Shown here piece after piece: positions 10,246 to 18,743 of a stretch of DNA of 64,000 bases. Made by a program: the position numbers and the translations under genes. The DNA comes from Brevundimonas subvibrioides ATCC 15264. GTDB lineage: Bacteria > Pseudomonadota > Alphaproteobacteria > Caulobacterales > Caulobacteraceae. Numbering within the stretch: the first letter of the stretch is position 1; each line of letters opens with the position of its first letter. Location: the NCBI RefSeq assembly GCF_000144605.1, contig NC_014375.1, positions 1,178,001 to 1,242,000 on the forward strand. Direction: 5' to 3'. The notes beneath the pieces were generated by a model that was not told the origin of the DNA, did not search any database, and worked only from the letters and a program-made list of their open reading frames with translations.

Positions 10246-11025
10246 TCAGGCCCTGGCGGCGGAGAGGATCGGGCCGCCGTCGGGGGCCTGGACCAGCACG
10301 GCCGTGGCCAGACCGGGGCGGGTCGCGGCGGGCAGGCGATAGCCGACCGTCCGCCCGCGCCAGTCGCCCAGACGGACGAGCTCGCGCACGACGGCGGCGT
10401 GGGGCAGGGTGCGGCCGCCGTTCTCGCCGCGCTCGACCGGCACATCGATGGGGCGGGGCTCATAACGCACCAGCCAGACGTCGGCGGGGGCGGAAGGCGC
10501 GGCACCGCCGGCGAAACCCACGGCCCCGTCGCGGAACTCCACGGCCGGCCCGGAGAACCGGCGGTGCCGGTCGATCAGGCCCTGGATCTGGGCCATGCGC
10601 TGGCCGACGACGTGGTCGCGGCCGTCGACGACCACCTGGGGCGTCCAGACGTTGTCGGTGCCGAGGCCGCGCTGATAGTCGCGCTGGCGACGCGTGAAGG
10701 CGTCCTGGGCGAAGGTGTCCTTCCAGCCCAGGCCGTCCCAGTAGGTGACGTTCCAGCTCAGGGCCAGGATGTCGGGCCGGGTCGACAGGGTGACCAGATT
10801 GGCGTTGGCGGGCGGGCACGAGTTGCAGCCCTGGCTGGTGAACAGCTCCACGACCGTCAGTCCCGACGCGGCCGGAGGAGCGGAGGGCATGGGGGCGGCG
10901 TCCGCCGGACGCGCCGTGCCGCGACCGGCGAGCAGGGCGGCGGCGACGACACCGAGACTGGCGAACAGCGCCAGGCGACGACGCACGTCGGGGTTCAGGA
11001 CGGCGGTGCGGGCAGGGCGTGCCAT
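10246..11025 (-). CDS. Exported DUF1223 (thioredoxin-like) protein
   Basis: 259 residues. An N-terminal hydrophobic segment (LFASLGVVAAALLAGRG) suggests export. VVELFTSQGCNSCPPANANL is the DUF1223 signature with a C-x-x-C thioredoxin-like site. LSWNVTYWDGLGWKDTF and YTPQ-like VWTPQVVVDGRDHVVG follow as in the family. ATG start with GGAG 9 nt upstream. Probably periplasmic; redox partner unknown. Confidence 0.88.
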   Translation of the reverse strand: MARPARTAVLNPDVRRRLALFASLGVVAAALLAGRGTARPADAAPMPSAPPAASGLTVVELFTSQGCNSCPPANANLVTLSTRPDILALSWNVTYWDGLGWKDTFAQDAFTRRQRDYQRGLGTDNVWTPQVVVDGRDHVVGQRMAQIQGLIDRHRRFSGPAVEFRDGAVGFAGGAAPSAPADVWLVRYEPRPIDVPVERGENGGRTLPHAAVVRELVRLGDWRGRTVGYRLPAATRPGLATAVLVQAPDGGPILSAARA

Positions 11026-11097
11026 GGCGGATATCTCCGTGAACGATCTGCCCCGGCCTTCGCCGGGACCGCCATGGAGGTTACCGCGGGGTCGATG

Positions 11098-11790
11098 TCA
11101 GTGCGATGTCGGCTCGCGCACGGCGATCAGCGACTTGGTCAGGCCGGCGACGACCTCGTCGTGGTGGACGGCATCGGGATAGAGGAAACGGAACTGCCCC
11201 TTGTCCAGCAGTCGGGCGTGCTGAACGTCGCGCATGGCCTGGCCCATGTCGGGAGCCTTGGGCGAGAAGCCGTGGCCGCGTTTCAGCAGGGCCCGCGCCC
11301 GGCTCTGCTCCGAGCGCCAGTGGAAGAAGGGCGCGCTGAAATGCGGCTCGACCGGGAACCAGAAATAGGGCGTCTGGACGTAGTAGGCCGGGGCCAGGCG
11401 ACGGCAGGCGGCGGCGAAGGCCTCCATCCGCTCCCAGTCGCCGACGTGCTCGATGACCGAGTTGGAATGGACCAGGTCGAAGGCGTGGTCGGCGAACTGC
11501 GGCAGGTCGCAGGCATCGCCGTCGATCACCTCGAACAGGGCGGGATCGTAGTCCTCGTCCACGCCGCCGGGGTTCACGACGGTGATGTGGACCTTCGAGG
11601 CGTCGAGGAAGGCCCGGTCGAACAGGTTCCAGTAGTCCGGCTCTCCGCCCAGATCGATGATGCGGACCGACCCCTTCGCGGCGTGGGTACGCTCGATCAG
11701 GCCGACGATGCGGCGCGCGCGGGCACGGCGGAACCGCGACACCAGCGAGTTCGGATCGGTGGAGTCCTGCAGGGCGTGGATCAGGTTCAT
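11098..11790 (-). CDS. Class I SAM-dependent methyltransferase
   Basis: 230 residues. Motif I is VRIIDLGGEPDYW, where the family usually has D-x-G-x-G. IDGDACDLP and FDLVHSNSVIEHV (post-I and motif II equivalents) support SAM binding. The C-terminal YYVQTPYFWFPVEPHF is a recurring segment in an uncharacterised branch of this family. Cytosolic; substrate unknown. Confidence 0.8.
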   Translation of the reverse strand: MNLIHALQDSTDPNSLVSRFRRARARRIVGLIERTHAAKGSVRIIDLGGEPDYWNLFDRAFLDASKVHITVVNPGGVDEDYDPALFEVIDGDACDLPQFADHAFDLVHSNSVIEHVGDWERMEAFAAACRRLAPAYYVQTPYFWFPVEPHFSAPFFHWRSEQSRARALLKRGHGFSPKAPDMGQAMRDVQHARLLDKGQFRFLYPDAVHHDEVVAGLTKSLIAVREPTSH

Positions 11791-11835
11791 GGACGGACGC
11801 TACACGCCCGGGTTTGCTGCCCGGTTAAGGGCGCA

Positions 11836-13722
11836 TCAGGTCGGCCCGCCGACGGCCGGCACGCCCATCGGCTCGGCATAGCGCGCGGTCAGCGAGACCC
11901 CGCAGGCCAGGATCAGGCAGGCCGCCGCGCCCGCCGCTAGGGTCGCCCGGGTGTGCTCCGGTGCCAGCGGTCGCGCGAACAGCAGCACCAGAAGCGCCAT
12001 CAGGACCAGCACGCCGGGAAGCTCCATGCCGACGCCCAGGAAGACGGGGTGGGCGAGGGTCACGATCCAGGCCCCTCCCAGCACGGTAGCCAGCGCCGCC
12101 GGCACCAGCGACGGCGCGCTGTGGAGGCGGGCCCCGACGAGGGCGCAGGCCGCGGCCGCACCGGCGGCGAGCAGGCCGGGCCAGACGAAGATCAGGGCCG
12201 CTTCGGGGGCAAGGGCCTGGGCCACGCAGCCCAGAACAAGGACCAGGGCGATCAGCCCCAGCCATCCGCCCCAGACGGTCTTCGGGGCCGTCTGGCTCCA
12301 GAGCGACAGGGCGATGGCGACGCCCCCCGCGCCCAGCAGCGCATAGTCGGGGCCGCCCAGAACGAGGATGGCCGCCACGCTGGCGATCACCACGCCGGCC
12401 AGCAGCCGGGGGCCGAGGGCCGCGCGTCCGGCCAGGGCGGCCAGGGCGACCGCGACGACCGCCAGACCCGCGCCCGCCTCCATCCAGGGCAGGCGGCGCA
12501 GCAGGGTGTAGTAGACCTCGGCCGACTCGGCCCGCGCCGCTGAGGGTCCGGCGAGGGCGCGGACCCCGTGCGTGACCACGATCCCCATGGCCAGCAGCCA
12601 CAGGCCCGACAGCAGGCCCCGCCCGACGTCGGCGGCGCTGAGCCCCGTGGCATGGCGCGCGCCCCAGGCGGCGAAGGCCAGCAGGCCAGCGGCGAGGACC
12701 AGCAGGGTCCAGCCCAGTCCGGTCGAATGGACGATGAAGACCCGCCCCAGAATGTCGCCATAGACAACGTTGGATCCCGCGACGGGCAGGGCGTCGGCGC
12801 GCAGATGGGCGTCGGTCGCTTCCAGCGCCTGGGATCCGATGTGCTGCAGCGCGCCCTGATCCAGGTTGTCGGGCGTGGCGGTCGGCGAGTGATACTGGGA
12901 CGGGCGACCGATGAAGGCGAAATTCACCCCGCCGATGCCCCGGTTCTTCGGAATGGTGAAGTCGGTGCCGTTGGGCATGTTTTCATAGACGAAGATCGAC
13001 AGGGCATTGGACGTCGCCCCGCCGTCCGCTTTCCTGACGGCCTGGGTGAACAGGCGGATGGTCTCGGCATTGCCGCGCCCGGTTTCGAACATCATGGCCC
13101 GGCCGCCCCCGCCGCGCGCCTCGAGATTGACGACGGCCCCGATCCGGTCGCGCAGGGGGTTTTCGGAGAAGAAGAGGCGCGCCCCGTCGAGGTTCAGTTC
13201 CTCCGCATCCGTGAGCAGGACGACCAGGGTCCGCTCCGCCGGGCCGCGCGCCTTGATGGCCCGGACCGCCTCCAGCACCGCCGCCACGCCCGCGCCGTCG
13301 TCGGCTGCGCCCGGCGAGTCCCAGGCGCTGTCGTAATGGGCCATCAGCACGACCGCCGCCGCGCCCGGATCGCGCCCGGGCAGAACGCCGACGATGTCCA
13401 CGGCGGCGTTGCCGGCGGCGGCGGGATCGCCGCCCCAGCGGGTCAGGCGCGCGATGGCCTCGGGCGACAAGGCACCGGACTGGAGGACGGGGTTCAGCCC
13501 CAGGGTCGTCATCCGCTGGACCAGATGGCTCTGGACCCGCGCGTGATCCGCCGATCCGACGGGGTGGGGACGGACCCCGATCTGGCGCACGTCGGCCATG
13601 GCGCGCGCGGCCGAGAATTCCGTGGCGGGCGTGCCCGTGTCGCGCGGCGCCGGCACCTGCAGGGCCCAGACCCCGATCGCCAGAGCCAGCGCCAAGGATC
13701 CCAGAAACAGAGCCCACCGCAT
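11836..13722 (-). CDS. M28 family zinc peptidase with polytopic C-terminal membrane domain
   Basis: About 628 residues. A single N-terminal membrane anchor is followed by an M28 catalytic domain: VLMAHYDSAWDSPGAADDGA (His and bridging Asp), LLTDAEELNLDGARLF (catalytic Glu and metal Glu) and NLEARGGGG. After residue 330 there are seven or so hydrophobic helices, the layout of ERMP1/Fxna-like peptidases. Starts at 13740 (GTG), 13731 (ATG) and 13722 (ATG) are possible; 13722 is chosen because GGGGA lies about 9 nt upstream and the signal begins there. The catalytic domain is probably periplasmic. Confidence 0.88.
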   Translation of the reverse strand: MRWALFLGSLALALAIGVWALQVPAPRDTGTPATEFSAARAMADVRQIGVRPHPVGSADHARVQSHLVQRMTTLGLNPVLQSGALSPEAIARLTRWGGDPAAAGNAAVDIVGVLPGRDPGAAAVVLMAHYDSAWDSPGAADDGAGVAAVLEAVRAIKARGPAERTLVVLLTDAEELNLDGARLFFSENPLRDRIGAVVNLEARGGGGRAMMFETGRGNAETIRLFTQAVRKADGGATSNALSIFVYENMPNGTDFTIPKNRGIGGVNFAFIGRPSQYHSPTATPDNLDQGALQHIGSQALEATDAHLRADALPVAGSNVVYGDILGRVFIVHSTGLGWTLLVLAAGLLAFAAWGARHATGLSAADVGRGLLSGLWLLAMGIVVTHGVRALAGPSAARAESAEVYYTLLRRLPWMEAGAGLAVVAVALAALAGRAALGPRLLAGVVIASVAAILVLGGPDYALLGAGGVAIALSLWSQTAPKTVWGGWLGLIALVLVLGCVAQALAPEAALIFVWPGLLAAGAAAACALVGARLHSAPSLVPAALATVLGGAWIVTLAHPVFLGVGMELPGVLVLMALLVLLFARPLAPEHTRATLAAGAAACLILACGVSLTARYAEPMGVPAVGGPT

Positions 13723-13803
13723 GATTGTCATCCCCGACACGCGGTCAGGATAGGGGGCGAAACCGGCCGGTGTCGATGCTCAAACGCGCGGGCGATGTCA
13801 GCC

Positions 13804-14619
13804 CTAGGCCGCCCGGCTCAGCGCCGAGGGGGCTTTCACATACAGGCCGCGCCGACCGCCGACGGGGCGGAAGGCGATGGTGTCGCCCTCGATGCGTTCG
13901 TCGGCACCCAGCACCAGAACCCCGTCGTCGACCAGGCGGCGTTCCAGATAGTCGACGACCTGACCGCGCCGGGCCGGGTCCATCTCGACCAGCACGTTGC
14001 GGCACACGATGATGTCGAACCGGGCGTCGTCGGTGGGAGCGTCCAGAAGGTTGTGGCGGGCGAAGCGCACCGCGTTCTTCAGCTCGGGTCGCACGGCCCA
14101 CGCATCCTCGGCCGGTTCGAACCAGCGCAGCATGGTGTGGGCCGACAGGCCGCGCTGGACCTCGAAGGCGCTGAAGACTCCCGCCCGTGCCTTGTCCAGC
14201 GCGCGCTGCGACAGGTCGGTGGCGACGATGTCGATGTTGGCCCCGGACTCCAGACCGGCCATCGCCAGCGAATAGGCCTCCTGGCCGCTGGAGCAGCCGG
14301 CCGACCAGACCTGGATGCGGCCTTCGGGCCGGACGCGGCCGATGGCGGGCAGCAGCTCGCGGGCAAAGGTGTCGAAGACGGCGCGGTCGCGACGGAACCA
14401 GGTCTCGGGGTTCAGCAGGGACTCGATCACCGCCCAGCCCAGCGAGGCCACCGGCTTGACCCACAGGGTGGCCAGAAGGGCATCGACGCTGTCGAAGCCC
14501 TCGCGCCGGGCGACCGGTGCCAGGCGATGCTCGGCCAGATGGATCCGGTCACGACCCAGCCGAAAGCCGGCCCGCGAGACGAGCAACGCCTGCAGACGAT
14601 CGAAGTCGTCCTGGGTCAT
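13804..14619 (-). CDS. CheR-type protein-glutamate methyltransferase
   Basis: Methylates chemoreceptor glutamates using SAM. 271 residues: an N-terminal helical CheR_N segment, then WFRRDRAVFDTF, the SAM site VWSAGCSSGQEAYSLAM, ATDLSQRALDKA, and FDIIVCRNVLVEMDP. ATG start. The downstream order in transcription is chpT (upstream), cheY-like, then this gene, so the three may form one operon. Confidence 0.92.
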   Translation of the reverse strand: MTQDDFDRLQALLVSRAGFRLGRDRIHLAEHRLAPVARREGFDSVDALLATLWVKPVASLGWAVIESLLNPETWFRRDRAVFDTFARELLPAIGRVRPEGRIQVWSAGCSSGQEAYSLAMAGLESGANIDIVATDLSQRALDKARAGVFSAFEVQRGLSAHTMLRWFEPAEDAWAVRPELKNAVRFARHNLLDAPTDDARFDIIVCRNVLVEMDPARRGQVVDYLERRLVDDGVLVLGADERIEGDTIAFRPVGGRRGLYVKAPSALSRAA

Positions 14620-14651
14620 GGCCGGGTCACAGGGGTGGGCATGGCTGGGCT

Positions 14652-15023
14652 TCAGACGGCTCCGACTTCCGAAAGCTTGGAATGGAGGATTTCGCCGTCG
14701 AACGGCTTCATGATGTAGTCATTGGCCCCGGCGCTCAGGGCTTCCGAGATCCGTTCGGGCGCGGTCTCGATGGTGCAGAACAGGACCTTGGGGTGGTCGC
14801 CGCCGGTCTGGGCGCGCAGACGCCTGAGGAAGGTCAGACCGTCCATGACCGGCATGTTCCAGTCCAGCAGGATCACATCGGGCATCAGGCCGGCGCAGTA
14901 GGACAGGGCCTCGACGCCGTCGGCCGCCTCGTCGACCTCGAATCCCAGACCTTCCACGATGCGGCGCGCGACCTTCCGGATGATCCGGCTGTCGTCCACA
15001 ATGAGGCAGGTCCGGACATCCAC
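14652..15023 (-). CDS. CheY-like single-domain response regulator
   Basis: About 123 residues, a lone receiver. RTCLIVDDSRIIRKVARRI has the acidic pair, VILLDWNMPVMDG the phospho-acceptor Asp (near residue 52), LFCTIE the switch Thr, and IMKPFDG the conserved Lys. GTG at 15023 is preferred, giving VDVRTCLIV; a TTG at 15041 would add six residues. It lies between cheR and chpT. Confidence 0.9.
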   Translation of the reverse strand: MDVRTCLIVDDSRIIRKVARRIVEGLGFEVDEAADGVEALSYCAGLMPDVILLDWNMPVMDGLTFLRRLRAQTGGDHPKVLFCTIETAPERISEALSAGANDYIMKPFDGEILHSKLSEVGAV

Positions 15024-15114
15024 GGTGTGTCGTTCTCCCAACGGTCGGAATCAGGCTCGCCGTTTCGACCCCATAATCAGGCTCGGGCGGTTAACGACTC
15101 GTTGGTGGGTTGGA

Positions 15115-15783
15115 TTAAGACGGGATCGTGCCCGTCAAAACGACGCGTCCCTCCACGGCCTCGACGTTCAAGGTCCCGTGCGCCTGCCGGATCGTGAGCC
15201 AGAGCCAGTAGGGCTGCACCCACTGACCGGCCAGTCCCTCGGTCAGCCGCTGTCCGGCCAGACCGGTCGCGGCCTCGGGTTTCAGCCGCGCGCGGGCCCC
15301 TTCGGCGAGACCTTCGAGGACGATCCCCGCGCCCTGCGTTCGTGCCGTGACCACGGCCTGTCCGCCCATCGGCAGGGCCGCCACGGTCAGATAGGCCAGG
15401 TTCACCATCGCCCGGGCCTGGGGCTTCGAAAAGTCCGCGACCTCCAGCCGCCAGTCCAGGGTGGCCCGCCCGCCGTGGGTCACGCCGTCGACCAAGGCCC
15501 TCAGCTCCTCGCCCGTGAACCGCTCGGCCGTCGTCGCGGCCCCGAAGGCGACGCGGCAGAACTGGACCAGGGCGACCATCTTCTTCGCGCTGTCGGTGAT
15601 CAGGCTGATGGCGTCGTCGCGCATGTCCTGGGCGGTCGGGTCGTTCAGCAAATCCAGGCCCGACACGATCGCGCCCGACGGGCTGATGAAGTCGTGGCAC
15701 AGCTTGGCCGCGATCAGACTGGCCAGTTCGGGGCCGTCCATCGGCAGGCTGTCGAGCGGGGTGTCGAAGGCGGCATCGGTCAT
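15115..15783 (-). CDS. chpT: Histidine phosphotransferase ChpT
   Basis: Relays phosphate from the hybrid kinase CckA to CtrA and CpdR in Caulobacterales. 222 residues. The dimerisation and phosphotransfer helix contains AAKLCHDFISPSGAIVSGLDLL with acceptor His30. AQDMRDDAISLI and the degenerate kinase-like C-terminal domain (RATLDWRLEVADFSKPQARA, then WVQPYWLWLTIRQA) match Caulobacter ChpT as I remember it. The ATG at 15783 is chosen; upstream in-frame extension reads into the cysQ promoter region. Its target ctrA lies about 29 kb away in this window. Confidence 0.9.
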   Translation of the reverse strand: MTDAAFDTPLDSLPMDGPELASLIAAKLCHDFISPSGAIVSGLDLLNDPTAQDMRDDAISLITDSAKKMVALVQFCRVAFGAATTAERFTGEELRALVDGVTHGGRATLDWRLEVADFSKPQARAMVNLAYLTVAALPMGGQAVVTARTQGAGIVLEGLAEGARARLKPEAATGLAGQRLTEGLAGQWVQPYWLWLTIRQAHGTLNVEAVEGRVVLTGTIPS

Positions 15784-15847
15784 GGGCGCGAAGCTGGGGT
15801 GATTTGCCCCTTCGCGAAACCACCCCCCATGGTCTATCCCCCGCGAA

Positions 15848-16630
15848 ATGACCGCTTCCCTGATTGCCGACCTCGCCTCCGGCGCCCTGCACGACCACAT
15901 CGCCGAGATCGCCGAGGACGCGGCCCGCGTGATCCTGCCCTACTGGCGGGCGGGCGGCGAGGTGTTCACCAAGGCCGACGCCAGCCCGGTCACCCTGGCC
16001 GATCAGCAGGCCGAGGCCCTGATCCTGTCGCGGCTTTCGGCCCTGTATCCCGACGTCCAGGCCGTGGCCGAGGAACAGTCCGAGGCGGAGGGTCGCCCCG
16101 CCAGCGCCGAGGCGGTGTTCTGGCTGATCGATCCGCTGGACGGCACCAAGGGCTTCGTGGCGGGCAAGGAGAGCTTCACCGTCAACATCGCCCTGATCCA
16201 GGACCACCGCCCCGTCGCCGGGGTGGTCACCGCCCCGGCCACCGCGACCACCTGGCGCACCGCTGTCGGCGGCGGGGCCGAGATGCGCCGCTTCGGCGAG
16301 CCGTGGCGGGCGATCAAGGTCCGCAACCGGCCCGACGAAGGCATCGCCCTGCTCAGCCACAGCGTCACCGACGAGGAGGCGACCCGCCTCGCCGCCCGCC
16401 ACGGCTGCACCCGATGGCAGGGGACGGACTCATCGCTGAAGTTCTGCCTGATCGCCGAGGGTCGATTCGACGCCTACCCCCGCACCGGCCCGACGTCCGA
16501 GTGGGACACAGCCGCCGGTCAGGCGGTGCTGGAGGCGGCCGGGGGGCGTGTTCTCGCGGCGGACGGGTCGCCCCTGGCCTACGGCAAGCCGGGCTTTGCC
16601 AACGGCGGCTTCGTGGCGATGGGGGGCTAG
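15848..16630 (+). CDS. cysQ: 3'(2'),5'-bisphosphate nucleotidase, CysQ type
   Basis: Removes the 3'-phosphate from PAP formed in sulfate assimilation; inositol-monophosphatase fold. 260 residues. Metal-site motifs are AVAEEQSE, WLIDPLDGTKGFVAG and TSEWDTAAGQAVLEAAGG. The DPLDGTKGF form favours CysQ over inositol monophosphatase. ATG start. It is divergent from chpT with 64 bp between starts. Confidence 0.92.
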   Translation: MTASLIADLASGALHDHIAEIAEDAARVILPYWRAGGEVFTKADASPVTLADQQAEALILSRLSALYPDVQAVAEEQSEAEGRPASAEAVFWLIDPLDGTKGFVAGKESFTVNIALIQDHRPVAGVVTAPATATTWRTAVGGGAEMRRFGEPWRAIKVRNRPDEGIALLSHSVTDEEATRLAARHGCTRWQGTDSSLKFCLIAEGRFDAYPRTGPTSEWDTAAGQAVLEAAGGRVLAADGSPLAYGKPGFANGGFVAMGG

Positions 16631-16783
16631 GACTATAAGCCGGTCACGACCGGGGTCTGCACGCCGGCACGCCGGGGGTTCGCGCCTCATCGGTTGCATT
16701 CCGCGTGCGTCGACCGCCATTGTCTCCTCCGGCCCCTGTCTGTGGTTTGCCCGATACGGGGTCGGCGCTTGACGGGGCGACTT

Positions 16784-18367
16784 ATGGATTGGATGGCCCA
16801 GATCGGGGAGGTCATGCCGCACGGCGTGGACCTACTGTCGCGACCGGAGCTGATGTTCCTCCACATCGCCTCGGATGCCGCGATCGCGGCCGCCTATTTC
16901 GTCATTCCCTTCGGGATCGTGCGGTTCGTCGGGGGACGGCCGGATCTGGAAGATGGCCATCGGCGCGTCGCCCTTCTGTTTGCGGCCTTCATCGGGTTCT
17001 GCGGCCTGACCCATGTGGCCAGCATCCTCGTCCTCTGGGTTCCGCTGTACCTCACCGAAAGCTGGCTGAAGGTCGCCGCGGCCGTGATCCTGGTCCTGAC
17101 GGCAATCGCCCTGTATCGGCTGGTGCCCAAGCTGATTTTCCTGCCCTCGCCCCAGGCGATGCAGGCCGAGATCGAGGCCCACCGCCGCACGGTCGACGAG
17201 CTCGACGCCGCGCGGGCGGCGCTGGCGGTGCGGGTCGAGGATACCGAAAGCGAACTGCGCATCGCCATGAAGCAGCAGGAGCGGTCGAACGCCTTGCTGC
17301 GCACCATCGTCGAAACGGCGCCCGGCCTCATCTATGCCAAGGACCTCGCCGGCCGGGTGCTGCTGGCCAACAAGGCCACCCTGGACCTGATCCACAAGCC
17401 GTGGGCCGAGGTGGAGGGTAGGACGGACGCCGAGTTCCTGAATCACGCGGCCAATGCCGAGACGATCATGAGACATGATCGCCTTGTCATGGACGGCGGC
17501 GCGGCGCTGGAACTGGAAGAAGTCGTGGAACACCCCGTGAAGGGCGTCCGCGTGTGGCTGTCGACCAAGACGCCGATGCGGGATGCGGAAGGGGCTGTCA
17601 CCGGGCTGGTCGGCATGTCCGTCGACATCACCGAGCGAAAGCAGCTTGAGGCAAGGCTTCGTCGCGATTCACGCGTGTCGGCCATGGGCGAGATGGCCGC
17701 GGCCCTCGCCCACGAGCTGAACCAGCCGCTCGGCTCGATCGTCAACTACCTGCATGGCTGTCGACGCATGCTGGCCGGACAGACACCGGACAGCCCGTTG
17801 CTGCCGCACCTGGACAAGGCGGTCGAGGAGGCGCTGCGGGCCGGCCATGTCATCCGCCATCTGCGGTCGTTCGTCTCGACGGAAGACAATGTCCGTCAGC
17901 CCATGACCCTGGTTCCCCTCGTCGACGAGGCGTGCGCCTTTGCGATGCTCGGGGCCCTGTCGAAAGACGTTCGCCTGACCACTGAGCATCAGGATTTCGA
18001 TCTGGTCGTCAGCGTAAACGCGGTCCAGATCAACCAGGTCATCCACAATCTGATCCGCAATGCGCTGGACGCGACGGCACTGGTCACCGAGCCACGCCTG
18101 CACGTCACGACCGGACCGCATGACGGCGGAATGGTGATGATCTCCATATCCGACAACGGCCCTGGAATAGCGCCGGACGTTGAAGGCCGATTGTTCGAGC
18201 CCTTCGTCAGCAGCAAGGGCACCCAGGGCATGGGCGTCGGACTGGCGATCTGCCGGACGATCGTGGAAGCCCATCATGGGCGGATCTGGGTTGAACCGGC
18301 TGCGGCCGGCGGTGCCTGTTTCAGTTTCACCCTGCCGCTGGCGGCGACGGAATCGGACGCGTCATGA
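16784..18367 (+). CDS. Sensor histidine kinase with ethylene-receptor-like membrane domain
   Basis: 527 residues. Three membrane helices in residues 25-118 match the ethylene-binding domain of plant ETR1 and cyanobacterial receptors: ASDAAIAAAYFVIP, AAFIGFCGLTH and a third helix ending YRLVPKL. The residues equivalent to ETR1 Asp25, Tyr32, Ile35, Pro36, Ile62, Cys65 and His69 are Asp31, Tyr38, Ile41, Pro42, Ile70, Cys73 and His77; all are present. A coiled coil, a PAS domain (about 175-285), HisKA (ALAHELNQPLGS, His near 310) and HATPase (NLIRNALDA, DNGPGIA, GMGVGLAIC) follow. The start is the ATG that begins the membrane domain. It overlaps the downstream regulator by ATGA. Ethylene binding is an inference. 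Confidence 0.88.
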   Translation: MDWMAQIGEVMPHGVDLLSRPELMFLHIASDAAIAAAYFVIPFGIVRFVGGRPDLEDGHRRVALLFAAFIGFCGLTHVASILVLWVPLYLTESWLKVAAAVILVLTAIALYRLVPKLIFLPSPQAMQAEIEAHRRTVDELDAARAALAVRVEDTESELRIAMKQQERSNALLRTIVETAPGLIYAKDLAGRVLLANKATLDLIHKPWAEVEGRTDAEFLNHAANAETIMRHDRLVMDGGAALELEEVVEHPVKGVRVWLSTKTPMRDAEGAVTGLVGMSVDITERKQLEARLRRDSRVSAMGEMAAALAHELNQPLGSIVNYLHGCRRMLAGQTPDSPLLPHLDKAVEEALRAGHVIRHLRSFVSTEDNVRQPMTLVPLVDEACAFAMLGALSKDVRLTTEHQDFDLVVSVNAVQINQVIHNLIRNALDATALVTEPRLHVTTGPHDGGMVMISISDNGPGIAPDVEGRLFEPFVSSKGTQGMGVGLAICRTIVEAHHGRIWVEPAAAGGACFSFTLPLAATESDAS

Positions 18368-18726
18368 CCGGACTGGCCATTCACATCGTCGACGACGACG
18401 CGCCGTTCCGCGACAGCCTGGCCTTCGCTCTGATGGCGCATGACTTCGACGTCACGAGCCACGGCGATCCGGCGGCCTTCCTGCTCGCCCTTCCGGAGGA
18501 CCAGCCGGCCTGTGTGGTGTGCGATATCCGCATGCCGGGCCTGAGCGGCATCGAGGTGGCGCGGGCCCTGCGGGCGCGGGTCGTGCCCGTCCACGTGATC
18601 CTGGTCACCGGTCACGCCGACCGCGACCTGGTCGCGCGCGCGACGGAGGCCGGCGCGATGCTGGTTCTGGAAAAGCCGTTCGCGCCGCAGCGCCTGATCG
18701 AGGTGCTTGTCGGCCTCGCCTACTAG
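18364..18726 (+). CDS. Receiver-only response regulator (FixJ-like receiver)
   Basis: 120 residues, a single receiver domain: HIVDDDAPFRDSL (acidic pocket), CVVCDIRMPGLSG (acceptor Asp near residue 54), ILVTGHAD (switch Thr) and VLEKPFAPQRL (Lys). The receiver resembles FixJ/NodW types but no DNA-binding domain follows. Start overlaps the stop of the ethylene-receptor-like kinase (ATGA), so it is the probable partner of that kinase. Confidence 0.92.
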   Translation: MTGLAIHIVDDDAPFRDSLAFALMAHDFDVTSHGDPAAFLLALPEDQPACVVCDIRMPGLSGIEVARALRARVVPVHVILVTGHADRDLVARATEAGAMLVLEKPFAPQRLIEVLVGLAY

Positions 18727-18743
18727 CGTCGTCTGGCGGTCGA

